Below, piece by piece: positions 17,943 through 27,201 of a stretch of DNA of 64,000 nt. The stretch comes from Hyphomicrobiales bacterium (GTDB taxonomy: Bacteria; Pseudomonadota; Alphaproteobacteria; Rhizobiales; Rhizobiaceae). Positions within the stretch are counted from its first letter, which is position 1, and the number at the start of each line of letters is the position of its first letter. Under the pieces are notes generated by a model. The model was not told where the DNA came from, did not search any database, and saw only the letters and a list, made by a program, of their open reading frames with translations. The stretch is from the NCBI GenBank assembly GCA_900471515.1, contig UCFC01000010.1, forward strand, positions 1 to 64,000, in the 5' to 3' direction. Made by a program: the position numbers and the translations under genes.

Positions 17943-19451
17943 TCATGCGGATTTCGCGATCCATCCTCTGATGACCGCCGGCACGGACTCGGGCGGAAGC
18001 AGGTCAACCAGCATACGCAGCGAATAGAGCCCGGTGAGAGCTACGGCGATAGAGCCGATCGCCGTCGCGGGCCACAGCGGCAGAACCTGGAAGGCGAGAA
18101 AGACCAGTCCCGACAGCGGCAGGAAAAGCAAAGCGTGTCTGCGATTGGCGCAAGACCAGCGAAACCCGGCAAGCTTCCGGACGACCACGTAGATCAGGAT
18201 GCTGTGCCATACATAGAGCCCGAAAAACGCCATGCCGGCTCCCGGCGTTCCGAACAGCGATACGAGGAGCCAGGCGAGCCCCACATGCACGACCGCGGCA
18301 GCGACCTCGGTCCAGAAGAAAATCGCCTGGGTGCGTTTTGCAACGACGATAAAGCCCATTGGCCAGGAGATAATCCGGAGCATCATTCCAAGGCAGATCC
18401 AGCGCAGGAGATCCACGGCTCCGTGAAATTCGGTGGAATAAAACAGGCTCATCATCAGCGGCGCGAGCGTCAGTGTGGCGAGCAGGCCGGGGCCGGCGAG
18501 CAGCATGCTGATTTCCGCCTGTTCGTTGACCAGCCGATTGCATTCGGCATTGTTGTTGGCGGCGGCCGTCAGGCGCGGATAAAAATCCGTTCCCATCGCC
18601 TGGAGGATGAAGCCGGCGTAGAGGCCGCCAAGGCCCCAGGCCGCCTGATACAGGCCCGCCGCCATCACGCCGCCCTCCTTCAGCACGATGAGGCGGATGG
18701 CATAGGCCGCGCCGAAGGTCAGAAGCCCGCTTGCCATGAAGACGAAACCGAGCCTCAGCAGCGCCGATACTTCCCGGCCGAACTGGTGCGCAGGCATGGG
18801 CGGGGGACGCGTGCAGATCCGCCGGCTGTACCACCAGGTCGGAAGGATCGAGGCTGCTGCAATGACGATGAGCGAGGGGGCAATCGCCTGCATGCCGAAC
18901 AGATAGATCAAGGGAATGCTGACCGCCGTGCCGAAAAGCCCGGCAAGCACGTTGATGCGGGCGAGGTCGGCAATGCCGCGCAGGCCCTGGATCAACGCGG
19001 TCTGCCCGGCGGAAACCAGCCGAAAGAAGATCGCCAGCGACAGCAATGCAATGCCGCCAGCGTGCTGGTAGTCGCCGAAGGTGAAATCCGAGATCGGGAA
19101 TGCCAGTGCCAAGAGGAGAAACGCACCGAACAGGCCGAGTGCCAGCGAGATGCGCCTGAGCACTGCCGCCGATCGCGCGATCCGATCTGCGTCGTCGGTG
19201 CCGGCAGCTTCGGCAATCTGGCGCACGCCGCTGCTGCCAACGCCAAGTCCGGCAACCGCCTGCGCGATGTCGAGGATCGCGCTGTAGAGGCCCATGAGCC
19301 CCACGCCTTCCGGCCCAAGCAGAACAGCCATCGCCTTGTTTCTGACGATGCTGAGCGCGACGTTCACGAGCGAAGAGCCGCCCATCAGAATCGTCGATTT
19401 GAGGATCTGGCTGTAGGTCTGGCTGTTGGGCGGGGTCATGCGCATGGTCAT
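17943..19451 (-). CDS. Wzx-type O-unit/oligosaccharide flippase (MOP superfamily)
   Basis: A 502-residue integral membrane protein with about twelve hydrophobic segments spread over its length, the usual size for Wzx/WzxE. The N-terminus (STILMGGSSLVNVALSIVRNKAMAVLLGPEGVGLMGLY) is typical of the polysaccharide-transporter branch of the MOP family. It should flip the undecaprenyl-PP-linked repeat unit to the periplasmic face. It is transcribed toward the amino-sugar operon, 80 bases downstream of the ExoF-like gene, so the two may be cotranscribed. The exact start is not fixed by a clear ribosome-binding site. Confidence 0.88.
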   Translation of the reverse strand: MTMRMTPPNSQTYSQILKSTILMGGSSLVNVALSIVRNKAMAVLLGPEGVGLMGLYSAILDIAQAVAGLGVGSSGVRQIAEAAGTDDADRIARSAAVLRRISLALGLFGAFLLLALAFPISDFTFGDYQHAGGIALLSLAIFFRLVSAGQTALIQGLRGIADLARINVLAGLFGTAVSIPLIYLFGMQAIAPSLIVIAAASILPTWWYSRRICTRPPPMPAHQFGREVSALLRLGFVFMASGLLTFGAAYAIRLIVLKEGGVMAAGLYQAAWGLGGLYAGFILQAMGTDFYPRLTAAANNNAECNRLVNEQAEISMLLAGPGLLATLTLAPLMMSLFYSTEFHGAVDLLRWICLGMMLRIISWPMGFIVVAKRTQAIFFWTEVAAAVVHVGLAWLLVSLFGTPGAGMAFFGLYVWHSILIYVVVRKLAGFRWSCANRRHALLFLPLSGLVFLAFQVLPLWPATAIGSIAVALTGLYSLRMLVDLLPPESVPAVIRGWIAKSA

Positions 19452-19531
19452 CGGAGGCCCCTAGATATTGGTCGCGTCGGGGCGTTCAGCCGCCCGCGGA
19501 AAGTCCGGCCGCAGCCCATGCCCTGCGCACC

Positions 19532-20866
19532 TCACCGGCTTGCCTGACTGACATGTGCCTCAGTCTGGGCCGGCGCTGTGACGGCCGCTTTGGACGGCGC
19601 ATCCGTGAGGCGGGGCTGCGTCACTCTGACCACATCACCCGGCGCCAGTTCTGTCGTCTCGGAGGCCTGGAACTGGTTGACCTGCCCTCCCTCTCGCCGG
19701 CTCACGGTGAACGTCAGCGGCATTTCTTCGCCGCGCTCGCTGATGCCGCTGCCGTTCGAGAGTTCCTCAAGAAGCAGTTGTTGCGTCGTATCGCGCTTCA
19801 GTCTCAGCTGATCGAGATTGGCCTTTTCTGCCTGCACTTCGGACGCGACTTCGCTCCGCCGCGTATCGGAAAGGCCCTCGAGATTGCGCGTCGTCTCGTT
19901 GATCGCCTGGCGCCCCCGCATGATGGCCGTGACGAGATCGAGCCGGTCGGAGCGGTAGGTGGTGAGCAGCCGTTCCAGATCCATCTGCCGTGAGGTGATC
20001 GTCAGGCCCTTCTCGACCAGCGTCTTGACGCTGGTCAACTGCTCCTCGACCGACTGGATATTGTCGTCGGAACCCTTCAGCTTCTCTTCCAGCGTATCGA
20101 TTTCCGCCTTGAGCAGATTGCGCAATTCGATAAGCGCCGTCGATTGCCTGTCCAGCGCGCTGGCGCGGGCCTGGAATATGACCCTCTCCTCGTCATAGAT
20201 ACTCTCGGCATATTGCCGGTCGGTGGCGGGCGGCAGGTCGAAGGTTATCTCCTTGGCCCCGGACATCTCCGCCTGCAGTCGCGCAAGCTTTGCGGAGCTG
20301 CGCAGCAGCGAATGGTCGATTTCCCGCAAGTCGCCGGCAAGCGTGATCGTCTTCGATCGCTGCTGTGCGGCCGCCCGAAGAGGTCCGCCGCTCATGGCCA
20401 GAGATTGCAGCACGCTGAGGCCGGAGTGGAACTTGTATTCTCCCGGCGTGGTCACGTCTCCAACGACGTAAATGGACGGGTAGTCGAGAATATCGACGCT
20501 GACCGCAGGTGTCTGGGCCAGACCCATCTTTTCCTGCAGGCGCTTGCCGATCTCGCCCGCGAGGCCGGCATTGTCGAGATTTCCGACCGACAGCGACCCC
20601 AGAAACGGCAGGGAGACAGTGCCTTCATCCGAGATCGTATATTCGCCGCCAATCGCGTCCCATCGCTCGAACTGGCCTTTGGACGGCATCCATTGGACGA
20701 CCGTCAGGCGGATTTTCGTTTGCGGAGCAAAGGACGGACCCTCGGCGAAAGCCGGCGACATGGCGCCGGCGAGAAAGACGAATGCGCCGGCGGCAAACGT
20801 CGCACGAAAGAACATGCGAGGAACGCGGTACGAAAGCTTCTTATACATGTCCAGCCTGCAAAGCAT
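19532..20866 (-). CDS. Polysaccharide export protein, ExoF-like
   Basis: A secreted protein of about 440 residues. A signal peptide (FFRATFAAGAFVFLAGAMSPAFA) is followed by a polysaccharide-export domain at about residues 50-120 (IRLTVVQW, GEYTISDEGTVSLPFLG) and an SLBB-like segment (SIYVVGDVTTPGEYKF) near 130. A long region of coiled-coil character spans about 180-380, and the C-terminus returns to LAPGDVVRVTQ. This matches ExoF of Sinorhizobium, which has no lipobox and is thought to act in the periplasm or outer membrane during exopolysaccharide export. An ATG at 20848 is an alternative start six codons in. Confidence 0.85.
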   Translation of the reverse strand: MLCRLDMYKKLSYRVPRMFFRATFAAGAFVFLAGAMSPAFAEGPSFAPQTKIRLTVVQWMPSKGQFERWDAIGGEYTISDEGTVSLPFLGSLSVGNLDNAGLAGEIGKRLQEKMGLAQTPAVSVDILDYPSIYVVGDVTTPGEYKFHSGLSVLQSLAMSGGPLRAAAQQRSKTITLAGDLREIDHSLLRSSAKLARLQAEMSGAKEITFDLPPATDRQYAESIYDEERVIFQARASALDRQSTALIELRNLLKAEIDTLEEKLKGSDDNIQSVEEQLTSVKTLVEKGLTITSRQMDLERLLTTYRSDRLDLVTAIMRGRQAINETTRNLEGLSDTRRSEVASEVQAEKANLDQLRLKRDTTQQLLLEELSNGSGISERGEEMPLTFTVSRREGGQVNQFQASETTELAPGDVVRVTQPRLTDAPSKAAVTAPAQTEAHVSQASR

Positions 20867-21092
20867 CCTTAAACGGATACTGGTTCAATGCCTTAGACGC
20901 TGCGCGCACACCGGACACCAGGCCCGGGGCGGCAGCATCAGTGTGCAGCCTAGAGAAGGCTTGAGGAAGATGAAGGCTGGGTGCTTTGCTTCATCATTAT
21001 TGATGAGACGGGGTAGGCCGGTTCAACCCAACCTGGCGACGGCAGGCCGATCGAGCGTTGCCTGCAGGATCGACGTCATGGAGAACCCGCAA

Positions 21093-21647
21093 TCATGTGG
21101 CATCGCGCTCGGTGCGCAGATTGGCGACGACGCGTCTGTTCTGCACCTTGCAGGACCGTTCGGTGCAGTCGCGGACTTCGCGGTCCGCGCCGTAGCCCTT
21201 GGCCCACATGCGGCTGGCATCGACGCCCTTCGCGACGAGATAGGCCATGACCGCATCGGCGCGCTGCTGCGACAGAGTCTTCATTTTCGATTCCGAACCG
21301 GAATCGTCGGCAAATCCCTGCAGCTTGATCAGCCAGGACGGATTCCTGTTCAGCCAGGCAGCCTGATTGTCCAGCGTCGTCATGGCGACGGTATCAAGCT
21401 TGGCGGAATCCTGCGTGAAGTAGATGCGGCGGCCGACATTCAGGATGAAATCCTCTTCGCTGCCGGCCTTGACAGTCTCGAAGCCGGGCGCGGGATCGTT
21501 GGTCTGGCCAGTCAGGGGTGCCGCAGGGGGCTCCTCCACGGAAGCGATATCGGTGGTGGTGCAGGCGGCAAGCGCCAAAAGCATGGCCGCGGCAGAGAGG
21601 CGCGTTGCATATCCGGTCATAACAGACATCAGCGTGATATTCCTCAT
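21093..21647 (-). CDS. OmpA-family peptidoglycan-binding lipoprotein
   Basis: A 184-residue lipoprotein. The signal peptide ends in a lipobox (LLALAAC, C29), so it is probably anchored to the outer membrane. Residues 75-180 form an OmpA C-terminal domain: IYFTQDSAKLD, LQGFADDSGSESKMKTLSQQRADAVMAYLVAKGVDASRM and NRRVVANL, including the aspartate/arginine pair that binds diaminopimelate. A disulphide is possible between two cysteines near the end (RDCTERSC). The ATG overlaps the stop of the L,D-transpeptidase gene (ATGA), so the two form a cell-wall operon. Confidence 0.87.
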   Translation of the reverse strand: MRNITLMSVMTGYATRLSAAAMLLALAACTTTDIASVEEPPAAPLTGQTNDPAPGFETVKAGSEEDFILNVGRRIYFTQDSAKLDTVAMTTLDNQAAWLNRNPSWLIKLQGFADDSGSESKMKTLSQQRADAVMAYLVAKGVDASRMWAKGYGADREVRDCTERSCKVQNRRVVANLRTERDAT

Positions 21648-22315
21648 TGAACCGGGGTTGCCTGGCTGACCTCAGCGGGAGGCGCCTGGTCGGCTATATG
21701 CGGCAGGACCTGCACCGCGGTGCCGATCGGGCACCGCTGATAGAGGTCGATGGCGTCCTCATTGAACATGCGGATGCAGCCGCTGGAGGCGTCCTTGCCG
21801 ATGCTCCACGGTTCCAATGTGCCGTGGAAACGATAGCCGGTATCGACGCCGTCGCGCAGCAGGTACATGGCGCGGGGGCCGAGCGGATTCTTCGGCGAGC
21901 CGCCGGCCACGAATTCAGGCAGTTCGGGATGGCGCTTGCGCATCTCCGGAGGCGGCGTCCAGCGCGGCCACAGCGATTTGCGGTCGATCGTAGCACGACC
22001 AAACCATTTGAAACCCTCGCGGCCGACGCCGACGCCGTAGCGTATGGCTGTCTTGTTTTCCATGATCAGGTAGAGAAAATGATGGCGCGTATCGACGACG
22101 ACTGTACCGATCGGCTCACTGCTGAAATATTTGACGACCTGGCGGTGCCACTTCCTGTCGATCTTGGCGAAGTTGGTCGCCCGGAATGTTACGCCGTTAT
22201 CGACGGCCGTGCCGGCGAAATAGGAGGCGGCCTGGGCTAGAGCCGGTTTCTGCACCGCGCCGGTGCCAAGTAATGCCAATCCACCAAGCAGAATATCCCT
22301 GCGAGTCCACACCAT
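21644..22315 (-). CDS. L,D-transpeptidase (YkuD domain)
   Basis: A 223-residue exported enzyme that cross-links peptidoglycan or attaches proteins to it. The N-terminus WTRRDILLGGLALLGTG resembles a twin-arginine signal, with cleavage near ALA at about residue 27. The YkuD catalytic core has H164 in YRFHGT and the nucleophile C180 in SSGCIRMFNEDAIDLY. The start at 22315 is chosen because GAGGGGGA precedes it; the open frame extends 21 codons further without a ribosome-binding site. It is cotranscribed with the OmpA-type lipoprotein. Confidence 0.9.
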   Translation of the reverse strand: MVWTRRDILLGGLALLGTGAVQKPALAQAASYFAGTAVDNGVTFRATNFAKIDRKWHRQVVKYFSSEPIGTVVVDTRHHFLYLIMENKTAIRYGVGVGREGFKWFGRATIDRKSLWPRWTPPPEMRKRHPELPEFVAGGSPKNPLGPRAMYLLRDGVDTGYRFHGTLEPWSIGKDASSGCIRMFNEDAIDLYQRCPIGTAVQVLPHIADQAPPAEVSQATPVQ

Positions 22316-22712
22316 CGGCCAAATCCCCCTCAAAGCCAAGCAGCGCGATGCCAGTAAATCAGATTTTTCATTTGCCACAACACAAAACTCTTCTCATCCC
22401 CTGTAGTTTGAGTTCTCGTTGCCAATGAGCGGGGCCTGCGTTGCTCTGATCGTTACTCGTTATGAGCTGCGATATACCCAACTGCATCGCCCGACCGGGG
22501 AGCGATTACGATTCATGCGGTTGCGCCCGGTGCCGATTGCGATTCTGCACGCCGAACCGTCGTACGGCTCAAAAAGTCCTACAAATTCAATTGCGGAAAA
22601 AACATGCTGGAAATTGTCAAGTTTTTTTGATTTACCTCTCTCGTTGCGAAATATGCGGAATTTGCAATCCGGCGTTTAGCTGGCGGCCGATTGTTCGTCT
22701 CCGCGTTTCTTT
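22316..22712. promoter_or_regulatory. Gene-free divergent promoter region upstream of the heme operon
   Basis: This region separates the L,D-transpeptidase and the sigma-factor gene. The stretch 22560-22660 is AT-rich. AATTGTCAAGTTTTTTTGA (22612-22630) resembles AATTATCAAGATTTAGCGA (24372-24390) in front of the receptor gene, and each lies about 100-115 bases before a start codon. It may be a shared iron-responsive or sigma-dependent element. No standard Fur, Irr or RirA box was recognised with confidence. Confidence 0.45.
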
Positions 22713-23225
22713 ATGGATATTGCTATGGGCATCAGGGAGGACGACCGGCGGTATGCGGTCTATGCGGCACATCGCTCCGACCTCATTCGATACGCTACGC
22801 CCATCGTCGGTTCACGAGAGGAAGCGGAAGATCTCGTCCAGGAGGTTTTCATAAAATTCGTGCCGGAAGATGCGGCCACCCCGCAGAAACTCAAGGCCTA
22901 CCTCTTCCGTATGGTGCGCAACCTGGCGCTCGACGTGCGCCGGCGCCAGAAGCGCGACTTGCGCTCCCGCCCGGAAGATACGCCCTGGTGGGGGCTGCCG
23001 CTCGATGCGGGAACACCGGAGGAAAACGCGCTCTTCTGCGACCAGGTCAGGCAAGTCGAGGCGATCCTTTCCGCAATGCCGGAACAGACACGCATTGCGG
23101 TGGAAATGCATCGCTTCGGCGGATACCGCATGGAAGATATCGCCAGTCATCTCGACATTTCGGTGGCCGGCGTTCACAGGCTGATCAAGGCCGCAATTGT
23201 CGAATTCGCCAAAAAGATGGGATGA
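22713..23225 (+). CDS. FecI-type ECF RNA polymerase sigma factor
   Basis: A 170-residue extracytoplasmic-function sigma factor. Region 2 is AHRSDLIRYATPIVGSREEAEDLVQEVFIKF (about residues 19-50) with LKAYLFRMVRNLALDVRRR; region 4 is LSAMPEQTRIAVEMHRFGGYRMEDIASHLDISVAGVHRLIKAA (about 122-164). The FecI branch controls iron or heme receptors when signalled through FecR and the receptor's N-terminal domain. The order sigma, FecR, receptor with STN domain is exactly that system, and corresponds to HasI in Serratia. The start could also be the ATG four codons later; neither has a strong ribosome-binding site. Confidence 0.9.
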   Translation: MDIAMGIREDDRRYAVYAAHRSDLIRYATPIVGSREEAEDLVQEVFIKFVPEDAATPQKLKAYLFRMVRNLALDVRRRQKRDLRSRPEDTPWWGLPLDAGTPEENALFCDQVRQVEAILSAMPEQTRIAVEMHRFGGYRMEDIASHLDISVAGVHRLIKAAIVEFAKKMG

Positions 23226-23343
23226 TCCGCGAAAATTGCGAATCCGCGTGAAAAAAACAGGCGAGATAAACGTCATTGTTCGTGACGCGGCAAAACAGGG
23301 GGATCCGAATTGGTTTGGCTGGAACAAAGACTGGAAGCTGATC

Positions 23344-24357
23344 GTGGTCGAACCCGATAATGGGCCAGGCGTCTCGGACGAGGCGCTGGCGGCGGCAGCG
23401 GACTGGCTCCTTCTCCTGCAGGAAGGGCCTGAAGAGGCGGCGCTCAAAGCGCGTTTCGATCACTGGCTCTGCAGCGATAGCGAACACCGCCTGGCCTGGG
23501 AACGCACGCATAGGGCATGGGCGGCGATGGGGCAGGTGCGCCCGGCCATGCGCTCGCAATGGGAGCATGCGGCAAGGTCCGATGCCCGGCCCATCATGCG
23601 CGGACCATCCGCGACCCGGCGGCGCGCGCCGTGGCGGCGGGCGGCTGTAGCGGCGGCGCTCGCCGGCGCGCTCTGTCTTGGACTTGTCGTTGCGCCCGGT
23701 CTGATGCTGCGCTTGAGCGCCGACTATTCAACCTCCACGGCCGAGACCCGCACAATCACCCTGCAGGACGGCAGCACGGTAACGATGGCTGCGGCGACCT
23801 CGATCGCCTTGGACTACGGCGAGGGACGGCGGGGCATCACGCTTCTTGCCGGTGAGGCGTATTTCGAGGTGGCCCCGGACAAGGACAGGCCCTTCAGGGT
23901 GGAGGCGAACGGCGTGCGCGTCGAAGTGCTCGGCACGGGGTTCGATGTGCAGGTTGCCGACGGGCTGACGAGCATCGCGCTTGCGCACGGTTCCGTCGAG
24001 GCCTCCGTTGTCGGTTCGGCCGCGATCGCGCCCGAACGGATGGTGCCCGGAGATCTGCTGACCGTCGATCCGAACAGCGCCGTCATGACCAAGGATACGA
24101 TCCCGGTCGATGAGATCGCCAATTGGCGCAACGGCGAGCTTTACGTCGTGAACGCCACGCTTGCCTCGGTAATCGAACAGATCCAGCGCTACCACCAGGC
24201 GTGGATATCGGTTCCCGACGCGGCACTCGCCCGTCAGCGGGTCACGGGCTTCTACAATCTCAAGCAGCCCGATCAGGCGTTGCGCGCGCTTGTCGAGCCC
24301 TATGGCGGGAAGGTCCGTTCGATATCCTCGCTGGCACGCATCGTCAGCCGGTACTAG
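23344..24357 (+). CDS. FecR-family sigma factor regulator (anti-sigma)
   Basis: A membrane anti-sigma factor of about 337 residues. The N-terminal cytoplasmic domain (EALAAAADWLLLLQEGPEEAALKARFDHWL...HRLAWERTHRAW) is the FecR N-terminal domain that holds the sigma factor. One membrane segment lies near residues 100-120 (AAVAAALAGALCLGLVVAPGL). The periplasmic FecR domain (TRTITLQDGSTVTMAAATSIALDY, GEAYFEVAPDKDRPFRVEANGVRVEVLGTGFDV) and the C-terminal receptor-contact domain follow. The GTG at 23344 preceded by GGAAG gives a normal length; open sequence continues upstream to overlap the sigma gene, so a longer product is possible. It corresponds to HasS. Confidence 0.86.
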   Translation: MVEPDNGPGVSDEALAAAADWLLLLQEGPEEAALKARFDHWLCSDSEHRLAWERTHRAWAAMGQVRPAMRSQWEHAARSDARPIMRGPSATRRRAPWRRAAVAAALAGALCLGLVVAPGLMLRLSADYSTSTAETRTITLQDGSTVTMAAATSIALDYGEGRRGITLLAGEAYFEVAPDKDRPFRVEANGVRVEVLGTGFDVQVADGLTSIALAHGSVEASVVGSAAIAPERMVPGDLLTVDPNSAVMTKDTIPVDEIANWRNGELYVVNATLASVIEQIQRYHQAWISVPDAALARQRVTGFYNLKQPDQALRALVEPYGGKVRSISSLARIVSRY

Positions 24358-24486
24358 AAAAATTTGAGTGTAATTATCAAGATTTAGCGAAATCCGCTCA
24401 AAACCCTGAAAAAACTCTGAGCACTAATCGTCATTTGGTTGAAGGCGCCGGGCACGACATCGGCGCAGGCGACTGGAGAGACGAGA

Positions 24487-27126
24487 GTGAGCATGCGAGT
24501 GAGGGTAGGGGTTTTGGGATTCAACGGCGCGCGCCGGACCGACGGACATACGCGGCGAGCACGGTTATCGGCGACAACGGCTTTTGCAATCCTATCGGTC
24601 GTGACCGGCGTTCACGCGCAGTCTGCGCCGGCCGATCAGACGCGGGCACAGGTTGCCACGGTTGCTTTCAATATCCCGTCCCAGCCCCTGGCAAGTGCAA
24701 TCCGTTCGTTCGGGCGCCAGTCCGGCATGCAGGTCACGCTGACGGCGGCGCCGACAGGCACTGTGAACACCAATGCCGTCATCGGCCGCCTGACGCCCGC
24801 CGATGCGCTGGCCCGAATGCTGTCGGGGACGGGAATATCCGCACAAGTCTCCGGAGACGGGGGTGCGGCGACGATCGGCGGCGGCGAGATCGTGAATGCC
24901 ATCCCGCAGTCCGATGGCGTTACCCAGCTGGCCCCGATCGTCATCAAAGGGGGGCGGCGCGCAAGTTCCGGTTCGGGCTATCGCGGCACGCCGGACTGGG
25001 TCTATGAGGAGCCGGCAAGCGTCAGCGTCATCTCCAGGGAGGCCATTCAAAGTTCGCCTGCCCGTAACGCGCGTGATCTGCTCGACACGGCCGCCGGCGT
25101 CTATGCCAACCGCTCCGAGGGGCAAAACCCCGGCATAACGGTCAATATTCGCGGCCTCCAGGACCAGAACCGTGTCGTCACCATGATCGACGGCGCCAGA
25201 CAGAATTTTCAGCGCAACGGTCACGGATCAACGCAGCGCACCTATGTCGAAACCGCCTTCATTCGCGAAATCGATGTCGAAAAGAGCGGTACGTCGGGCG
25301 TTGGCGGGGCCGGCGCGCTTGGCGGCTCGGTCAACTTCCGCACCATCGAGGCCGATGACCTCATAGAGGACGGCCGCCAATGGGGTGGCGAGTCGAACGC
25401 GACCACCGGCACCAACGAGTTCCAGTTCGATGGCGCGAGCATGGCGGCAGTGAGACTGTCGGACAGTTTCTCGGTGCTTGGCGGCATCAGCCACAAGAAG
25501 ATCGGCGCCTACGACATCGGCAAGAACGGCGAGATCAAGCTCTATGACACTTCCGTACGTGACGGCGCGGCGATCTTCACGGGGCAGGACTCCTACTCTT
25601 ACCTGCTGAAGGCCGAGGCGGAACTCGCCGACGATATCGACACATCGCTGACCTGGCTTCGCAACGATTCCGACTTCAGCCAGGGTTCCTACAACAATGA
25701 CGGCGACCTCGACGAGGATACGCAGCAGGTCCTGAACGATACGCTCACCAGCAGCCTCCATTGGGATCCCGACAGCGAGCTTATCGATCTCAATGCCCGC
25801 CTCTGGTACAACCACACGCGCAACCGCGAGAAGCGTTACGGCTCGGCCATCAACGACGATGGTTTCCCGGTCAACTACGCTCTCGGCACACTGGGCTTCA
25901 GCATCGACAATACCAGCCGCTTCGAAACCGCGACCGGCTCGCTTTCGCTGAATTACGGTGTCGAGGCCTTCTTTGATCGCGGCAAGACGGAGACGCTCGA
26001 GGACTACTTCCTGAATGGCGTCGATATGACGGCCACCTATACCGGCATGACCCCGTCAGGCGATCGCGACGTCTACAGCACCTTTGCCAATGCGACTTTC
26101 GAACATGACGATTGGCTGATGGCGCAGGCCGGCCTGCGTTACGACTACTACAACCTGTCGGGCGACGCATCGCTCTACGGCGTGGAAGTCAAGACCATCG
26201 ACAACCGCACTTGCCGTTTGTACTACCCGGACGGCGTGACCTGCCGGATATGGACGGGAACGATCGATCACGTAACGGTCTATCCCGAAAACCTCATCCC
26301 GGTCGACAATTCGGACGGCGCGCTGCTGCCATCCGCCATGCTCGCCGTCAAACCCGTCGATTGGCTGCAGCCCTTCGCCAAATACTCGCGCAGCTTCCGC
26401 CCCCCGACGATCATGGAAACCTTCCTGACGGGCGGACACCCCGGCGTCAACCTCGTGGAGAACGCGCCCAATCCCGATCTCGTCGCCGAAGAAGGCGACA
26501 CGTTCGAGCTTGGCGTCAACGTCACGACCGACGGCCTCCTGTCCGCTGACGACAGCCTGCGCCTGAAGGCCGTCGGTTTTTATCGCGCGATCGAAAACTA
26601 TATCGCGCTCGGAACCGTCCATCGCGCCGAAACGGACCGCGATTATGCCGCCTACGTCAATGTCGATGGCACGACGCGGATGAAAGGCATAGAGCTGGAG
26701 GCGAGCTATGACGCCGGCAAATGGTATGCCGGCCTGTCCTACACCTATCTGAAGACGGATTTCGGTACCAGCTACAGCTATGACGGCGCGAGCTACGAGA
26801 TCGAACCCTCGATCATTTTCATACCGCCGCGCAGCAAGTTCACCATCGATGCGGGCATGCGGCTGTTCGACGACAAGCTGACCATCGGCGGTCGCGCTAC
26901 CCATGTCGGCGGCACATCTCCCAATATCGGCGTACTGGCGAGCAGCTACGTCACCGAGGACTATTCGCTCTACGACATATACGGGTCCTACGCCTTCAAC
27001 GACACCGTCAAGCTTCGCTTCGCCGTCAACAACGTCACCGATGTCGCCTACGTCCCGGCGCTCGGTACGGTCAGCCTGCCAGGGCCGGGGCGCACGGCCA
27101 CCGCATCGCTCAACTTCAAGTTCTAA
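24487..27126 (+). CDS. TonB-dependent heme/hemophore receptor with N-terminal signalling (STN) domain, HasR-like
   Basis: An outer-membrane receptor of about 880 residues. After a signal peptide (about 30-45) comes an STN signalling domain (VAFNIPSQPLASAIRSFGRQ ... LTPADALARMLSGTG), then a TonB box (LAPIVIKGG), a plug domain (ARDLLDTAAGVYA, VNIRGLQDQNRVVTMIDGARQ) and a 22-strand barrel ending in aromatic FKF. FRPPTIMETF and NPDLVAEEGDTFELG are the FRAP/NPNL-type motifs of heme receptors, with a histidine (GGHPG) between them as in known heme-binding receptors. The STN domain should signal to FecR and the sigma factor. A GTG at 24487 has GGAGAG six bases upstream; ATG 24493 is close. Confidence 0.9.
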   Translation: MSMRVRVGVLGFNGARRTDGHTRRARLSATTAFAILSVVTGVHAQSAPADQTRAQVATVAFNIPSQPLASAIRSFGRQSGMQVTLTAAPTGTVNTNAVIGRLTPADALARMLSGTGISAQVSGDGGAATIGGGEIVNAIPQSDGVTQLAPIVIKGGRRASSGSGYRGTPDWVYEEPASVSVISREAIQSSPARNARDLLDTAAGVYANRSEGQNPGITVNIRGLQDQNRVVTMIDGARQNFQRNGHGSTQRTYVETAFIREIDVEKSGTSGVGGAGALGGSVNFRTIEADDLIEDGRQWGGESNATTGTNEFQFDGASMAAVRLSDSFSVLGGISHKKIGAYDIGKNGEIKLYDTSVRDGAAIFTGQDSYSYLLKAEAELADDIDTSLTWLRNDSDFSQGSYNNDGDLDEDTQQVLNDTLTSSLHWDPDSELIDLNARLWYNHTRNREKRYGSAINDDGFPVNYALGTLGFSIDNTSRFETATGSLSLNYGVEAFFDRGKTETLEDYFLNGVDMTATYTGMTPSGDRDVYSTFANATFEHDDWLMAQAGLRYDYYNLSGDASLYGVEVKTIDNRTCRLYYPDGVTCRIWTGTIDHVTVYPENLIPVDNSDGALLPSAMLAVKPVDWLQPFAKYSRSFRPPTIMETFLTGGHPGVNLVENAPNPDLVAEEGDTFELGVNVTTDGLLSADDSLRLKAVGFYRAIENYIALGTVHRAETDRDYAAYVNVDGTTRMKGIELEASYDAGKWYAGLSYTYLKTDFGTSYSYDGASYEIEPSIIFIPPRSKFTIDAGMRLFDDKLTIGGRATHVGGTSPNIGVLASSYVTEDYSLYDIYGSYAFNDTVKLRFAVNNVTDVAYVPALGTVSLPGPGRTATASLNFKF

Positions 27127-27201
27127 GCAATTTCCCGGCCGAAGGGCCGAGGTCCGAGGTTCGTCGATCGACGGACAAGCAACCATCAATGGAGAAAGAC
27201 A

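Noticed and set aside
18135..19547. 470-residue plus-strand frame
   Set aside because: It lies opposite the flippase gene, whose membrane-protein sequence is clearly real; the plus-strand product is charged, repetitive and unlike any family.
22462..22854. Cysteine-rich 130-residue frame (begins MSCDIPNC) upstream of the sigma gene
   Set aside because: It has no ribosome-binding site, its second half overlaps the sigma gene in another frame, and the cysteine spacing fits no known zinc motif.
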